The notes below the pieces were generated by a model that was given only the letters and a program-made list of their open reading frames with translations, had not been told where the DNA came from and did not search any database. Below, one piece after another: positions 1-7,191 of a stretch of 16,478 bases of DNA (the stretch's first letter is position 1; each line of letters opens with the position of its first letter). Made by a program: the position numbers and the translations under genes. The stretch lies in the NCBI GenBank assembly GCA_947570515.1, contig CANOUM010000016.1, positions 1 to 16,478 of the forward strand, written 5' to 3'. The DNA is from an uncultured Clostridia bacterium (lineage in GTDB: Bacteria; Bacillota; Clostridia; Lachnospirales; Bianqueaceae).

Positions 1-264
1 TCAAAGGATCAAAGTCCCCTGTACTGGCCGGTTGACAATTATTTTATATCCGGGAAACGCCATACTCATTTTCTGGGATGTGATATTGTCAAACAGCATC
101 ATACGCTCACACAAATCCTGATGGGACTGTTACATAATGGATTTACCTTAGAGACGGTAGAAGAAGCTATGCCCTCTGAAGAGATGATGGATCTCCCCGG
201 AATGAAAGATGAACTCCGCCGCCCCATGATGCTGCTGGTAAAGGCAACAAAACAAAAGCTTTAA
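1..264 (+). CDS. SAM-dependent methyltransferase, C-terminal fragment (5' end outside window)
   Basis: The frame is open from the first base and ends at TAA 262-264, giving the last 87 residues of a protein that starts to the left of the window. The visible part has the tail pattern of class I (Rossmann-fold) SAM-dependent methyltransferases of the Methyltransf_11/25 type. A HHTLTQILMGLLHNGFTLE segment is the usual helix and strand near the C-terminus, followed by a PSEEMMDLPGMKDELRRP stretch and a final hydrophobic strand (MMLLVKAT). The SAM-binding motif I lies outside the window, so the substrate cannot be judged. The gene is followed within 10 bases by a terminator shared with the convergent pncB gene. 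Family assignment is by recognition of the C-terminal pattern only. Confidence 0.75.
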   Translation, partial: SKDQSPLYWPVDNYFISGKRHTHFLGCDIVKQHHTLTQILMGLLHNGFTLETVEEAMPSEEMMDLPGMKDELRRPMMLLVKATKQKL

Positions 265-271
265 CTGGAAT

Positions 272-311
272 AAAAAAGATAGCCAGAGACTTCTCTCCGG
301 CTATCTTTTTT
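272..311. terminator. Bidirectional intrinsic terminator between methyltransferase and pncB
   Basis: AAAAAAGATAGCC (272-284) pairs with GGCTATCTTTTTT (299-311), and the intervening AGAGA/TCTCT can extend the stem. The A-run on one side and T-run on the other give a U-tract in both directions. It sits exactly between the stops of two convergent genes. Confidence 0.85.
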
Positions 312-321
312 ACTTTTCGAT

Positions 322-1779
322 TTACTCTTTTCCATACTGATGCAGCATGCTCTGTTTCAGATCATATAACGGCTTGGACAAATCCACCGGTATCGTCTGT
401 GCATTTACCAGCCTTCTGCTTTCCGGCCACAGCGTTTCCAGCTCCTGCTGGCAATAGCTTCGGATTTCATTGACACTGGGCCTCTCGTATACACACTTAC
501 CATCTATAAATATCGGCTCTAACATTTCCCGAAGATAATAGCTGCCCGCTTTAAACGTCATTCTTTTCCATGTGTTTGTAGGGTCAAAAATTGTAAGCTC
601 CTCTTCTTCGTTATAGATCTCCTCTTCGAGCGTAATCAAATCTGCCTTCAGCTTTCCGGTCGCTTTATCATAAATTCTCAAGATCTTCTTATACCAGGGA
701 TTGGTCACCTTTGCAGGATTATCAGAAAGCTTAATTTTCGCTTTCAATTCTCCTGTTTCTGTTCCTTCTGCTGAAAGCTTATACACCCCGCCAAACGAAG
801 GATTATCCTGTGCCGTAATCAATTTCGTTCCAATTCCCCACAGACTAATTTGTGCTCCCTGCAGCTTAAGATCACGCACCAAATATTCATCCAGATCACT
901 GGAAGCTGAGATAATAGCATCTTTAAATCCGGCATCATCCAGCATCTTGCGCGCTTCTTTAGAAAGGTAGGCCAGGTCTCCGCTATCCAAGCGAATTCCA
1001 TACAATTTAGAGGAGATCCCTGCTGCCTGCATTTCTTTAAATACCTGAATAGCATTCGGCACACCGGAGCCCAGCGTATCATACGTATCAACCAACAAAA
1101 TACACATATCCGGGAACAATTTTGCATACGCCCTAAAGGCTTCGATTTCTGTATCAAAGCTCATCACCCAGCTATGTGCATGCGTTCCTTTGGGAGCCAC
1201 ATCAAACAGCTGCGCGCACAATACATTCGAGGTGCCTACACAGCCACCAATGACCGCTGCTCTGGCTCCCAGCGTACCGGCATCCGGTCCCTGCGCCCGG
1301 CGCAGTCCAAACTCCATCACCGGATCTCCTTTTGCCGCCCAATTAACACGCACCGCCTTTGTTGCAATCAAACTCTGATGATTGATCAGGCACAAAATTG
1401 TAGTTTCAATCATCTGCGCTTCAATGATAGGCGCCTTTACACGCACCAGAGGCTCCCCCGGAAATACAATACTGCCTTCCGGAATGGCATATATCTCTCC
1501 TGTAAAATGAAAATCCCGCAGATACTCCAAAAACTCCTTTTCAAATATATGCGTACTTTCCAGATAGGCAATGTCTTCATCCGTAAAATGAAGTCCCTCT
1601 ATATAATCAATCAGCTGATCCAGTCCAGCCGTAACGGAAAAAGCAGCATGGAATGGATTCTCTCGGAAAAACAGGTCAAATACGGCCGTTTTATCTTTTT
1701 TTCCATACTTATAATATCCTTGCATCATTGTGAGCTGATAAAGATCTGTTAATAATGTCATGTTCTGATCTGTAAACAT
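322..1779 (-). CDS. pncB: Nicotinate phosphoribosyltransferase
   Basis: This 485-residue cytosolic enzyme condenses nicotinate with PRPP to nicotinate mononucleotide, with ATP hydrolysis, in the Preiss-Handler NAD salvage pathway. Length and sequence fit the family end to end. Visible signatures are an N-terminal LLTDLYQLTMMQGYY, GLRRAQGPDAG at 158-168, GTHAHSW at 198-204, GIRLDSGDL at 261-269 and WGIGTKLITA at 314-323. The GTHAHSW region holds the histidine phosphorylated in this family, probably His202. The start is ATG at 1779 behind a GGAGG Shine-Dalgarno. Only 27 bases separate it from the stop of the upstream PD-(D/E)XK-like gene, so the two are probably cotranscribed. No separate promoter was found in the gap. 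A shared terminator follows its stop. Confidence 0.96.
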   Translation of the reverse strand: MFTDQNMTLLTDLYQLTMMQGYYKYGKKDKTAVFDLFFRENPFHAAFSVTAGLDQLIDYIEGLHFTDEDIAYLESTHIFEKEFLEYLRDFHFTGEIYAIPEGSIVFPGEPLVRVKAPIIEAQMIETTILCLINHQSLIATKAVRVNWAAKGDPVMEFGLRRAQGPDAGTLGARAAVIGGCVGTSNVLCAQLFDVAPKGTHAHSWVMSFDTEIEAFRAYAKLFPDMCILLVDTYDTLGSGVPNAIQVFKEMQAAGISSKLYGIRLDSGDLAYLSKEARKMLDDAGFKDAIISASSDLDEYLVRDLKLQGAQISLWGIGTKLITAQDNPSFGGVYKLSAEGTETGELKAKIKLSDNPAKVTNPWYKKILRIYDKATGKLKADLITLEEEIYNEEEELTIFDPTNTWKRMTFKAGSYYLREMLEPIFIDGKCVYERPSVNEIRSYCQQELETLWPESRRLVNAQTIPVDLSKPLYDLKQSMLHQYGKE

Positions 1780-1806
1780 TGTTTTCCTCCATTTGCGATA
1801 GCACTT

Positions 1807-2544
1807 CTATGCCTCTCGCTGATAAATATACTGCCGACCTCTTTTTCCGCATTGACAGATGGCGCCTGCCCGCTCCCATACCCTTACGGCACGTGAGGTT
1901 GCCCCTGCGGATAACCGTGCTGCCTGCGCTAATTCCTTTCTGGTAAACTCTGCCGGAAGCTCCGGCAAAAGAGCCGCATAATCCTCCGTTTTTTTTAATG
2001 ACACCAGTTCGTTAACCGCCAGCGGCAGACGCTCCATTCGATGCGACCCTCTTTTCTTCTTCTGATCCCATCCGTCCAGCATGCGGTATTCTTCCACATC
2101 CAGTACAAATGCCATAAAACTGAGATTAGGGTGATTTTGCAGCTTAGGCAGGCAGTAAATTTCCGGTAAAATATCAACGGCACTCCCCTTTCTGGGTGAA
2201 CGTCTCCGGGAAATGATCTCGCCCGTATCCGGATTGACCCAGCAAAGGTACTTTTCCCGAATGACCGGATGCACGACCGTAACCTGATATTCTTCCAAAA
2301 AGCTTTCCAGCTTGCTTCTTAACCGATCAAAGCCCCTGGTCTGAATCTCTATAATACGTCCGCAGTCCCTCTGAAAAATATCGGCTACATAAGAACCAAT
2401 TTTTACCTCATGACAGCTTTCATCCGGCTCTAAAAAATATTTTAACGTACTATGTACTAAACGCTCGCTCTGGGTTCCGATTCCCTGGCGCAGTCGTTTT
2501 CTGGCTCGCTCTGCGGCCAAAAGCAGCTGCTCCTGCTGCGTCAT
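1807..2544 (-). CDS. PD-(D/E)XK-like protein with C-terminal winged helix, function unknown
   Basis: This 245-residue protein resembles a family of uncharacterised clostridial proteins. Residues 25-82 look like a restriction-endonuclease-like core: Glu27 in an SERLVHSTLK helix, Asp55 in the strand SYVADIF, and Glu66/Gln68 in the strand IIEIQTR. That spacing matches the E...D...ExK active site, with Gln replacing the usual Lys. A helix with Lys78 (LRSKLESFL) and a strand VTVVHP follow. The middle carries a basic SRRRSPRKG segment (112-120). Residues about 195-243 read as a winged helix-turn-helix (FTRKELAQAARLSAGATSRA, then a KRGRQYIY wing). The start is ATG 2544 with GGAGGGGG upstream, behind a consensus promoter and ahead of pncB. 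DNA binding or cleavage is inferred; the real function is unknown. Confidence 0.7.
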   Translation of the reverse strand: MTQQEQLLLAAERARKRLRQGIGTQSERLVHSTLKYFLEPDESCHEVKIGSYVADIFQRDCGRIIEIQTRGFDRLRSKLESFLEEYQVTVVHPVIREKYLCWVNPDTGEIISRRRSPRKGSAVDILPEIYCLPKLQNHPNLSFMAFVLDVEEYRMLDGWDQKKKRGSHRMERLPLAVNELVSLKKTEDYAALLPELPAEFTRKELAQAARLSAGATSRAVRVWERAGAICQCGKRGRQYIYQREA

Positions 2545-2556
2545 ATTTCTCTTCCC

Positions 2557-2561
2557 CCTCC
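2557..2561 (-). promoter_or_regulatory. Shine-Dalgarno of the PD-(D/E)XK-like gene
   Basis: On the minus strand GGAGG within GGAGGGGGAAGAG precedes ATG 2544 by about 12 bases. It is long-spaced, but the purine run extends closer to the start. It supports this start for the gene. Confidence 0.6.
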
Positions 2562-2595
2562 AAGACTGCTGTGTGACTCCGTCACCATTAGTGTT

Positions 2596-2624
2596 ATTAT
2601 AGGAGCTGTCTTGTCACCTGTCAA
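2596..2624 (-). promoter_or_regulatory. Consensus sigma-A promoter of the PD-(D/E)XK-like gene / pncB operon
   Basis: On the minus strand TTGACA (2624-2619) is followed by a 17-base spacer and TATAAT (2601-2596), a perfect match to the sigma-70/sigma-A consensus. The expected start near 2589 leaves a leader of about 45 bases before ATG 2544. Confidence 0.88.
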
Positions 2625-2634
2625 CCTGAATTTT

Positions 2635-2664
2635 TCATAAAAAATCTTCTGCAGCGCATATACT
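2635..2664 (+). promoter_or_regulatory. Sigma-E-like (mother-cell sporulation) promoter of the double subtilase
   Basis: TCATAAA (2635-2641), a 15-base spacer and CATATACT (2657-2664) resemble the Bacillus/Clostridium sigma-E pattern (kmATATw, about 14 bases, CATACAnT), with one mismatch in each box. No convincing sigma-A pair was found on this strand in the gap. The predicted start near 2671 would leave about 25 bases before ATG 2696. This is pattern recognition by eye; AT-rich leaders give chance matches. Confidence 0.5.
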
Positions 2665-2680
2665 TTATCAACATAATTAC

Positions 2681-2686
2681 AAGGAG
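2681..2686 (+). promoter_or_regulatory. Shine-Dalgarno of the double subtilase
   Basis: AAGGAG lies 9 bases before ATG 2696 and fixes the start of the subtilase gene. Confidence 0.85.
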
Positions 2687-2695
2687 ATCGCTGCA

Positions 2696-5600
2696 ATGGC
2701 TCAACTTGACACCGATCTAAGCATGGCCCTCTCTCTAACCGAAACTGAACTCGATGAATCACAGACACTCAGAGTTGGGTATGACCCCTCTGCTAAAACA
2801 TGGGAAATTATCGTACGGTATCATGGTGATCTTGCCCGTGTTGCCGAGCAGCTCGGCGCTCCGCCCCCGGAAATCCTGACAGAGCAATATGCCATTATGG
2901 AACTTAATGCGGGTCAGATCGATGCTGCTCTTCATTTCACTGAAATCGAATATCTCGAAAAGCCTAAAGGTCTTATTCTTAATTTAGACGCTCAGCTTCT
3001 TGATGCTTGCATCGAACCCACACGCAGTCTCTCCGGCATCGAGCTTTACGGCGAAGGCACACTCATTGCTATTCTCGACTCAGGCATCGATTATGCGCAC
3101 CCTGATTTTATTTCTCCTGACGGAAGCAGCCGTATTCTATATCTCTGGGATCAAACCGGCGGCACTCAGCCTCCTCCTCCCGGCTTTCGCACCGGAAGTC
3201 TATATACACAACAGATGATCAACGAAGCTCTTTCTGACCCTTCCCTCGTCCCCTCCCGTGATACGCTGGGGCATGGTACCCATGTGGCCGGCATTGCCGC
3301 AGGAAATGGACGGGCTTCGAACGGCCGCTATGTCGGCGCTGCCCCGAAGGCCGATCTTTTAATTGTCAAATTAGCCAACAGCGACGGCTATGGGTTTTCC
3401 AAAACCACTTCCCTAATGCGCGCCCTGCAGTTTGTCACTCAGGTGGCCTCCACTGCAGGCCGCCCCCTGGCCATCAACATGAGCCTCGGCACCAATGACG
3501 GCGGCCATGACGGCTTTTCTCTCTTCGAAACTTACATAGACGATATGTCCACTCGAGGACTGACCAGCATAATCGTAGCCGCAGGCAATCAAGGCAATGC
3601 CCGTTTTCACGCTGCCCCCGTACTCTCCACTCGTCAGACTCAAACCCTTGAATTTCGTGTTGGGCCTTTACAAAACTCCCTATCTCTACAGCTTTGGAAG
3701 AACTTGTCTGACGAGCTTACCATCGGTATCACTTCCCCCAACGGCAGTACTACCGGACAGATCTTTACCGGAGGCTTTGTATTTCACGGCCGCCTGCAGG
3801 CAACTGAAATAGCCGTCTATAATAGCCCTCCCTCCCCCTATACCGCTTCTTCTTCCATCCTGATTGAGCTTCTTGGCTCCCCTATGGATGCCGGTATCTG
3901 GACACTCACACTACAGAGCGGTCAAATCGTAGACGGCCGCTGCAATATATGGATGACAGCCTCTGAAGCTCAGCGCGGTCAAACTTACTTTCTCATACCA
4001 GAAGAATCTGTCACCATTACCCTTCCCTCTACTACTTTTCGCCCTATCAGCGTCGCCGCCTATAACACCGCTACCAATGCCATTGCCGATTTTTCCGGCC
4101 GAGGCTATACACGCACTGATAACGCCATCAAACCGGATCTCGCCGCTCCCGGTGTCAACATCACCTCCTGCTGGCCTGGCGGCGGATATCAAACGCTTTC
4201 CGGTACCAGCATGGCCGCTCCCTTTGTTTGCGGCTGTGCCGCACTTCTCATGGAATGGGGCATCGTACGCGGGCATGACCCTTTCCTTTACGGCCAGCGC
4301 CTAAAGGCATATCTCCTCAAAGGGGCTCAGCGAAATCCGGCTTTTTCGTATCCTAATCCCGATTTTGGATATGGAACGCTGTGCTTTGCGCGCGCATTTG
4401 AGGCTGCTGTTCAAAACTATAATGAGCTGCCCGCCGCCATTACGGCCTTTGCACAAGCGCCCGAATCCTGCGCAGACCTGATCACCGATGAAAACTATCT
4501 GGATCTGATCACCGACGCCAATACGCCAGGTTTCGAAAGCCAGTGCCGCATCAATCTCGGCACCGGTCAATATCTAAATTTCTACAGGCTTCCGCCCGGA
4601 AGCGATCCCGCCAGCAGCTATTCTTTTTTTAGCCAGCGGCAGATTCCTATTCTCTACGGTCTGGCAGCCGTCAATATGAACCAGATATTTTCTAACCAGC
4701 TTGCGCTGGAAGTCACCGGTATCGGACCTGTGACCAGGCGTCCTCTGAATCCGCTGGATGGCTCCGGCGTCTTAATTGGCATCCTCGACACCGGTATTGC
4801 ATATCGTCATCCTGCTTTTCTTCGTGCCGGCAATCAAACCATTCTGGAAGGTGTCTGGGATCAAACACAAAATCGGATCTATACCCGTGATGAAATCCAG
4901 GCAGCTCTGGATAACGATACTCCGCTTCCTCTCACAGACCTCAACGGACATGGCACTTATCTTGCCGGCATTGCTGCAGGACAACCGGATCCCGAAACCG
5001 GGTTTTCAGGCGCTGCCTTTGGCAGTGATTTGCTGTGCGTGAAGCTTCGGCCTGCCAAAAATAATCTGCGGCAGTTTTACGGGATTTCCTCTTCCGCTGA
5101 TGCATACAGCGCTGCAGATATCACATTGGGCATACAATATCTGCTCGATAAGGCCGGCGAATTAAACCGCCCTCTTGTTATCCTGCTGCCATTTGCCACC
5201 AATCTGGGATCTCATGAAAGCAACGACCCTCTTTCTTCTTATCTTGGCCGTCTGGCATATGCGCCCGGCGTATGCGTTGTCACTCCCGCCGGCAATGAAG
5301 CAAGCGCAGGCAAGCATTATTCCGGCCGTCTTTCTGACGATGATATCGTTGAATTTTTTATAGCGGAAGGAGAGTCTTCTGTACTACTTAATATTTGGGG
5401 ATATAGTCCTGATCTTTTCAGCCTGTCCCTTGATTCACCGGTCGGCGGCATTGTAGAACGATTGCCGCGCTCCGCAGTTCGCCTGAATCAATATCAGCTG
5501 CCGCGTGAAACCTCCCGCGTTTCTATTCGCTATTATAATCAGGGATGTCCGTCTGCTTATGTTCGCATCGACACCCCAACACCCGGGATTTGGAGGCTTC

Positions 5601-6088
5601 ATGTATATGGAGATACCATCATCACCGGCAACTATAATATCTGGCTTCCAATCCAAAACTTTGGCCTTCCTGAAACCCGTTTTCTCCGGCCGCAGCCAAA
5701 TGGCACCGTCACCAGCCCCGGCACGCAGCCAAATGTGTTAACGATAGGTGGGTATCAGCCGCTTAATCATAGCATATATGAAAATTCCGGCCGCGGTCCC
5801 AATCGCTATGGAAACCCACGCCCCACACTTGTAGCACCTGCTGTTGGTATCTATGGTCCTTCCGGCGATTCTTATCGTACCATCTCTGGCACTAGTGCTG
5901 CCGCGGCACTCACCTCCGGCGCCGCGGCACTCATTTTGCAGCGCAATGTCGTACAGGGAAATCAGCTCGAAACCAACACTCTCACCATACAGGCTGAACT
6001 CGTACGCTGTGCAACCCGCAGGCTTGATATACAATATCCCAATGAACAATGGGGATTTGGATCGCTTGACATCTCTCTTTGTGTATAA
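2696..6088 (+). CDS. Double Csp-like subtilisin-family (S8) protease, CspBA-type fusion
   Basis: This 1130-residue protein is two S8 subtilase modules in tandem. Module 1 has a prodomain-like start (residues about 25-95, with WEIIVRYHGDL and IEYLEKPKGL), Asp128 in ILDSG, His193 in GHGTHVAG, the oxyanion Asn298 in AAGN and Ser505 in SGTSMAAP. Module 2 begins near residue 595 and has Asp698 in ILDTG, His752 in GHGTYLAG, Asn867 in PAGN and Ser1067 in SGTSAAAA. In each module about 200 residues separate Asn and Ser, enough for the jelly-roll insert of Csp proteases. There is no signal peptide or membrane segment, as expected for Csp proteins, which are made in the mother cell and process the cortex hydrolase SleC at germination. 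A CspBA-like role is inferred; no sleC or cspC lies nearby. Module 2 lacks the usual Met and Pro after Ser, so its activity is less certain. A terminator follows. Confidence 0.85.
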   Translation: MAQLDTDLSMALSLTETELDESQTLRVGYDPSAKTWEIIVRYHGDLARVAEQLGAPPPEILTEQYAIMELNAGQIDAALHFTEIEYLEKPKGLILNLDAQLLDACIEPTRSLSGIELYGEGTLIAILDSGIDYAHPDFISPDGSSRILYLWDQTGGTQPPPPGFRTGSLYTQQMINEALSDPSLVPSRDTLGHGTHVAGIAAGNGRASNGRYVGAAPKADLLIVKLANSDGYGFSKTTSLMRALQFVTQVASTAGRPLAINMSLGTNDGGHDGFSLFETYIDDMSTRGLTSIIVAAGNQGNARFHAAPVLSTRQTQTLEFRVGPLQNSLSLQLWKNLSDELTIGITSPNGSTTGQIFTGGFVFHGRLQATEIAVYNSPPSPYTASSSILIELLGSPMDAGIWTLTLQSGQIVDGRCNIWMTASEAQRGQTYFLIPEESVTITLPSTTFRPISVAAYNTATNAIADFSGRGYTRTDNAIKPDLAAPGVNITSCWPGGGYQTLSGTSMAAPFVCGCAALLMEWGIVRGHDPFLYGQRLKAYLLKGAQRNPAFSYPNPDFGYGTLCFARAFEAAVQNYNELPAAITAFAQAPESCADLITDENYLDLITDANTPGFESQCRINLGTGQYLNFYRLPPGSDPASSYSFFSQRQIPILYGLAAVNMNQIFSNQLALEVTGIGPVTRRPLNPLDGSGVLIGILDTGIAYRHPAFLRAGNQTILEGVWDQTQNRIYTRDEIQAALDNDTPLPLTDLNGHGTYLAGIAAGQPDPETGFSGAAFGSDLLCVKLRPAKNNLRQFYGISSSADAYSAADITLGIQYLLDKAGELNRPLVILLPFATNLGSHESNDPLSSYLGRLAYAPGVCVVTPAGNEASAGKHYSGRLSDDDIVEFFIAEGESSVLLNIWGYSPDLFSLSLDSPVGGIVERLPRSAVRLNQYQLPRETSRVSIRYYNQGCPSAYVRIDTPTPGIWRLHVYGDTIITGNYNIWLPIQNFGLPETRFLRPQPNGTVTSPGTQPNVLTIGGYQPLNHSIYENSGRGPNRYGNPRPTLVAPAVGIYGPSGDSYRTISGTSAAAALTSGAAALILQRNVVQGNQLETNTLTIQAELVRCATRRLDIQYPNEQWGFGSLDISLCV

Positions 6089-6098
6089 ACAATCAAAA

Positions 6099-6130
6099 AT
6101 GACCTGATTGCAGCTATGCAGTCAGGTCAT
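6099..6130. terminator. Bidirectional intrinsic terminator between double subtilase and ATP-grasp gene
   Basis: ATGACCTGA (6099-6107) pairs with TCAGGTCAT (6122-6130), and inner TGCA/TGCA bases extend the stem. CTCTCTTTT follows on the plus strand and TTTTTG on the minus strand. It lies between the stops of two convergent genes. Confidence 0.85.
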
Positions 6131-6137
6131 CTCTCTT

Positions 6138-7151
6138 TTACATTTCTTTTACGTATTTCTGAATCTGAGACAGAAGTCCTATATGCTTTTCTGTAAATTC
6201 AGGAAGCTGTCCATAATCATATTCCGGATAAGGCACCCCTTCCATCAAAACAGGGCCCGTTTGTGTTAATGCAATATTCCACCCCATATATCTCATCTGC
6301 GGCACAACCAAGCTAACCTCTTTTGCCAGCGCAATCGCTTCAGAAATATAAGGAAGCGCATAGTCTTTAAATTTGACTCCCGTATACGGATGCTGCTCAT
6401 GGCTCTGCATATCCGGTGTATAGGCCTTTCCTTTTAAACAGCCGGTTTCCAGATCTATCGGACAGACCATACTATCCTCCCGGCGGCTATCGGTCCAGCG
6501 CCCCGAATTTCCCATTTTTAGCACGGCATATAAACAATGCGGTACTGCACTGTCATCAATCAGCGTTACAATACGCAGGCAATTCACTCCGCAAGGATAC
6601 AGACGTGCAATCACTTCATGCTGTTGTACCTGCGCTTCTAATACCGTAAAATTTTTTATCGGATTCATGACATAATGCACCAGCTTATGCACGGTTTCAA
6701 ATTCACTTATCACCAGACGCTCCATATATCGGCCGCCTTCTCTGGATTTTGCAAATACAACTTTCTGATCTCTCAAAAAGGCCTCAATCTCTTCTTCTGA
6801 CGCATCCTCCATGAGCAAAAAGTTTCTGCCCAGATAATCAGAAAAACACCGGGAAAATCTTGCCTTATCTTCAAAAACCATCACATATTTTGTATTGTTT
6901 ACCAGACTGATCAGCTTTTTATTTTGAATCCTTGTCAAATAGGTCTTTCGCTCTTGCCGCTTGATATGCTCAAACTCATAGATCACATAATCATGATATC
7001 CTGCCCCATATCGAAGCGCACAGCGAAACATGTCTCCCGCCACTCTAAGCTTCGATCTGCCCGTTCTTCTGCAGACCTTGCCTACAGCCTGCCAAAACTG
7101 CTGCATTCTGCACTCGTGTATCACGCGCAGCAAATACCGCACCCGTTTCAT
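6138..7151 (-). CDS. Sugar-transfer-associated ATP-grasp family protein
   Basis: This 337-residue protein fits the ATPgrasp_ST type (PF14397), often found in polysaccharide-related loci; the substrate is unknown. The N-terminal 60 residues are basic and helical (MKRVRYLLRVIHECRMQQFW). The ATP-grasp body follows: FAKSREGG at 133-140 probably supplies the ATP-binding Lys135, NCLRIVTLIDD lies at 190-200 and LKMGNSG at 211-217. GWNIALTQTGPVLMEGV at 290-306 is the metal-binding segment. From memory the family usually reads GWD and EGN there; here Asn292 and Val306 replace the Asp and the Asn, while Glu304 is kept. ATG 7151 follows AGGAGG at good spacing. It lies 40 bases after the aminopeptidase stop, so it may be the last gene of the purL operon. 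Confidence 0.8.
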   Translation of the reverse strand: MKRVRYLLRVIHECRMQQFWQAVGKVCRRTGRSKLRVAGDMFRCALRYGAGYHDYVIYEFEHIKRQERKTYLTRIQNKKLISLVNNTKYVMVFEDKARFSRCFSDYLGRNFLLMEDASEEEIEAFLRDQKVVFAKSREGGRYMERLVISEFETVHKLVHYVMNPIKNFTVLEAQVQQHEVIARLYPCGVNCLRIVTLIDDSAVPHCLYAVLKMGNSGRWTDSRREDSMVCPIDLETGCLKGKAYTPDMQSHEQHPYTGVKFKDYALPYISEAIALAKEVSLVVPQMRYMGWNIALTQTGPVLMEGVPYPEYDYGQLPEFTEKHIGLLSQIQKYVKEM

Positions 7152-7166
7152 GCCCGTCCTCCTGCT

Positions 7167-7188
7167 AAAAGAGAAACTTCTCTCTTTT
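7167..7188. terminator. Weak AT-rich hairpin between aminopeptidase and ATP-grasp gene
   Basis: AAAAGAGA (7167-7174) and TCTCTTTT (7181-7188) can form an 8-bp stem with a six-base loop, ending in four T bases in either direction. It could weaken readthrough from the aminopeptidase gene. There is little G-C pairing and the U-run is inside the stem, so it may have no role. Confidence 0.25.
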
Positions 7189-7191
7189 TCT

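Noticed and set aside
2541..2768. A minus-strand frame of 75 codons across the divergent promoter region
   Set aside because: It covers both promoters and the start of the subtilase, has no recognisable domain, and is an antisense shadow.
2696..6088. Recent horizontal transfer of the double subtilase, suggested by its different codon use
   Set aside because: The other plus-strand membrane protein gene shows the same pyrimidine bias, so strand skew explains it without transfer. No flanking repeats or mobile genes were seen.
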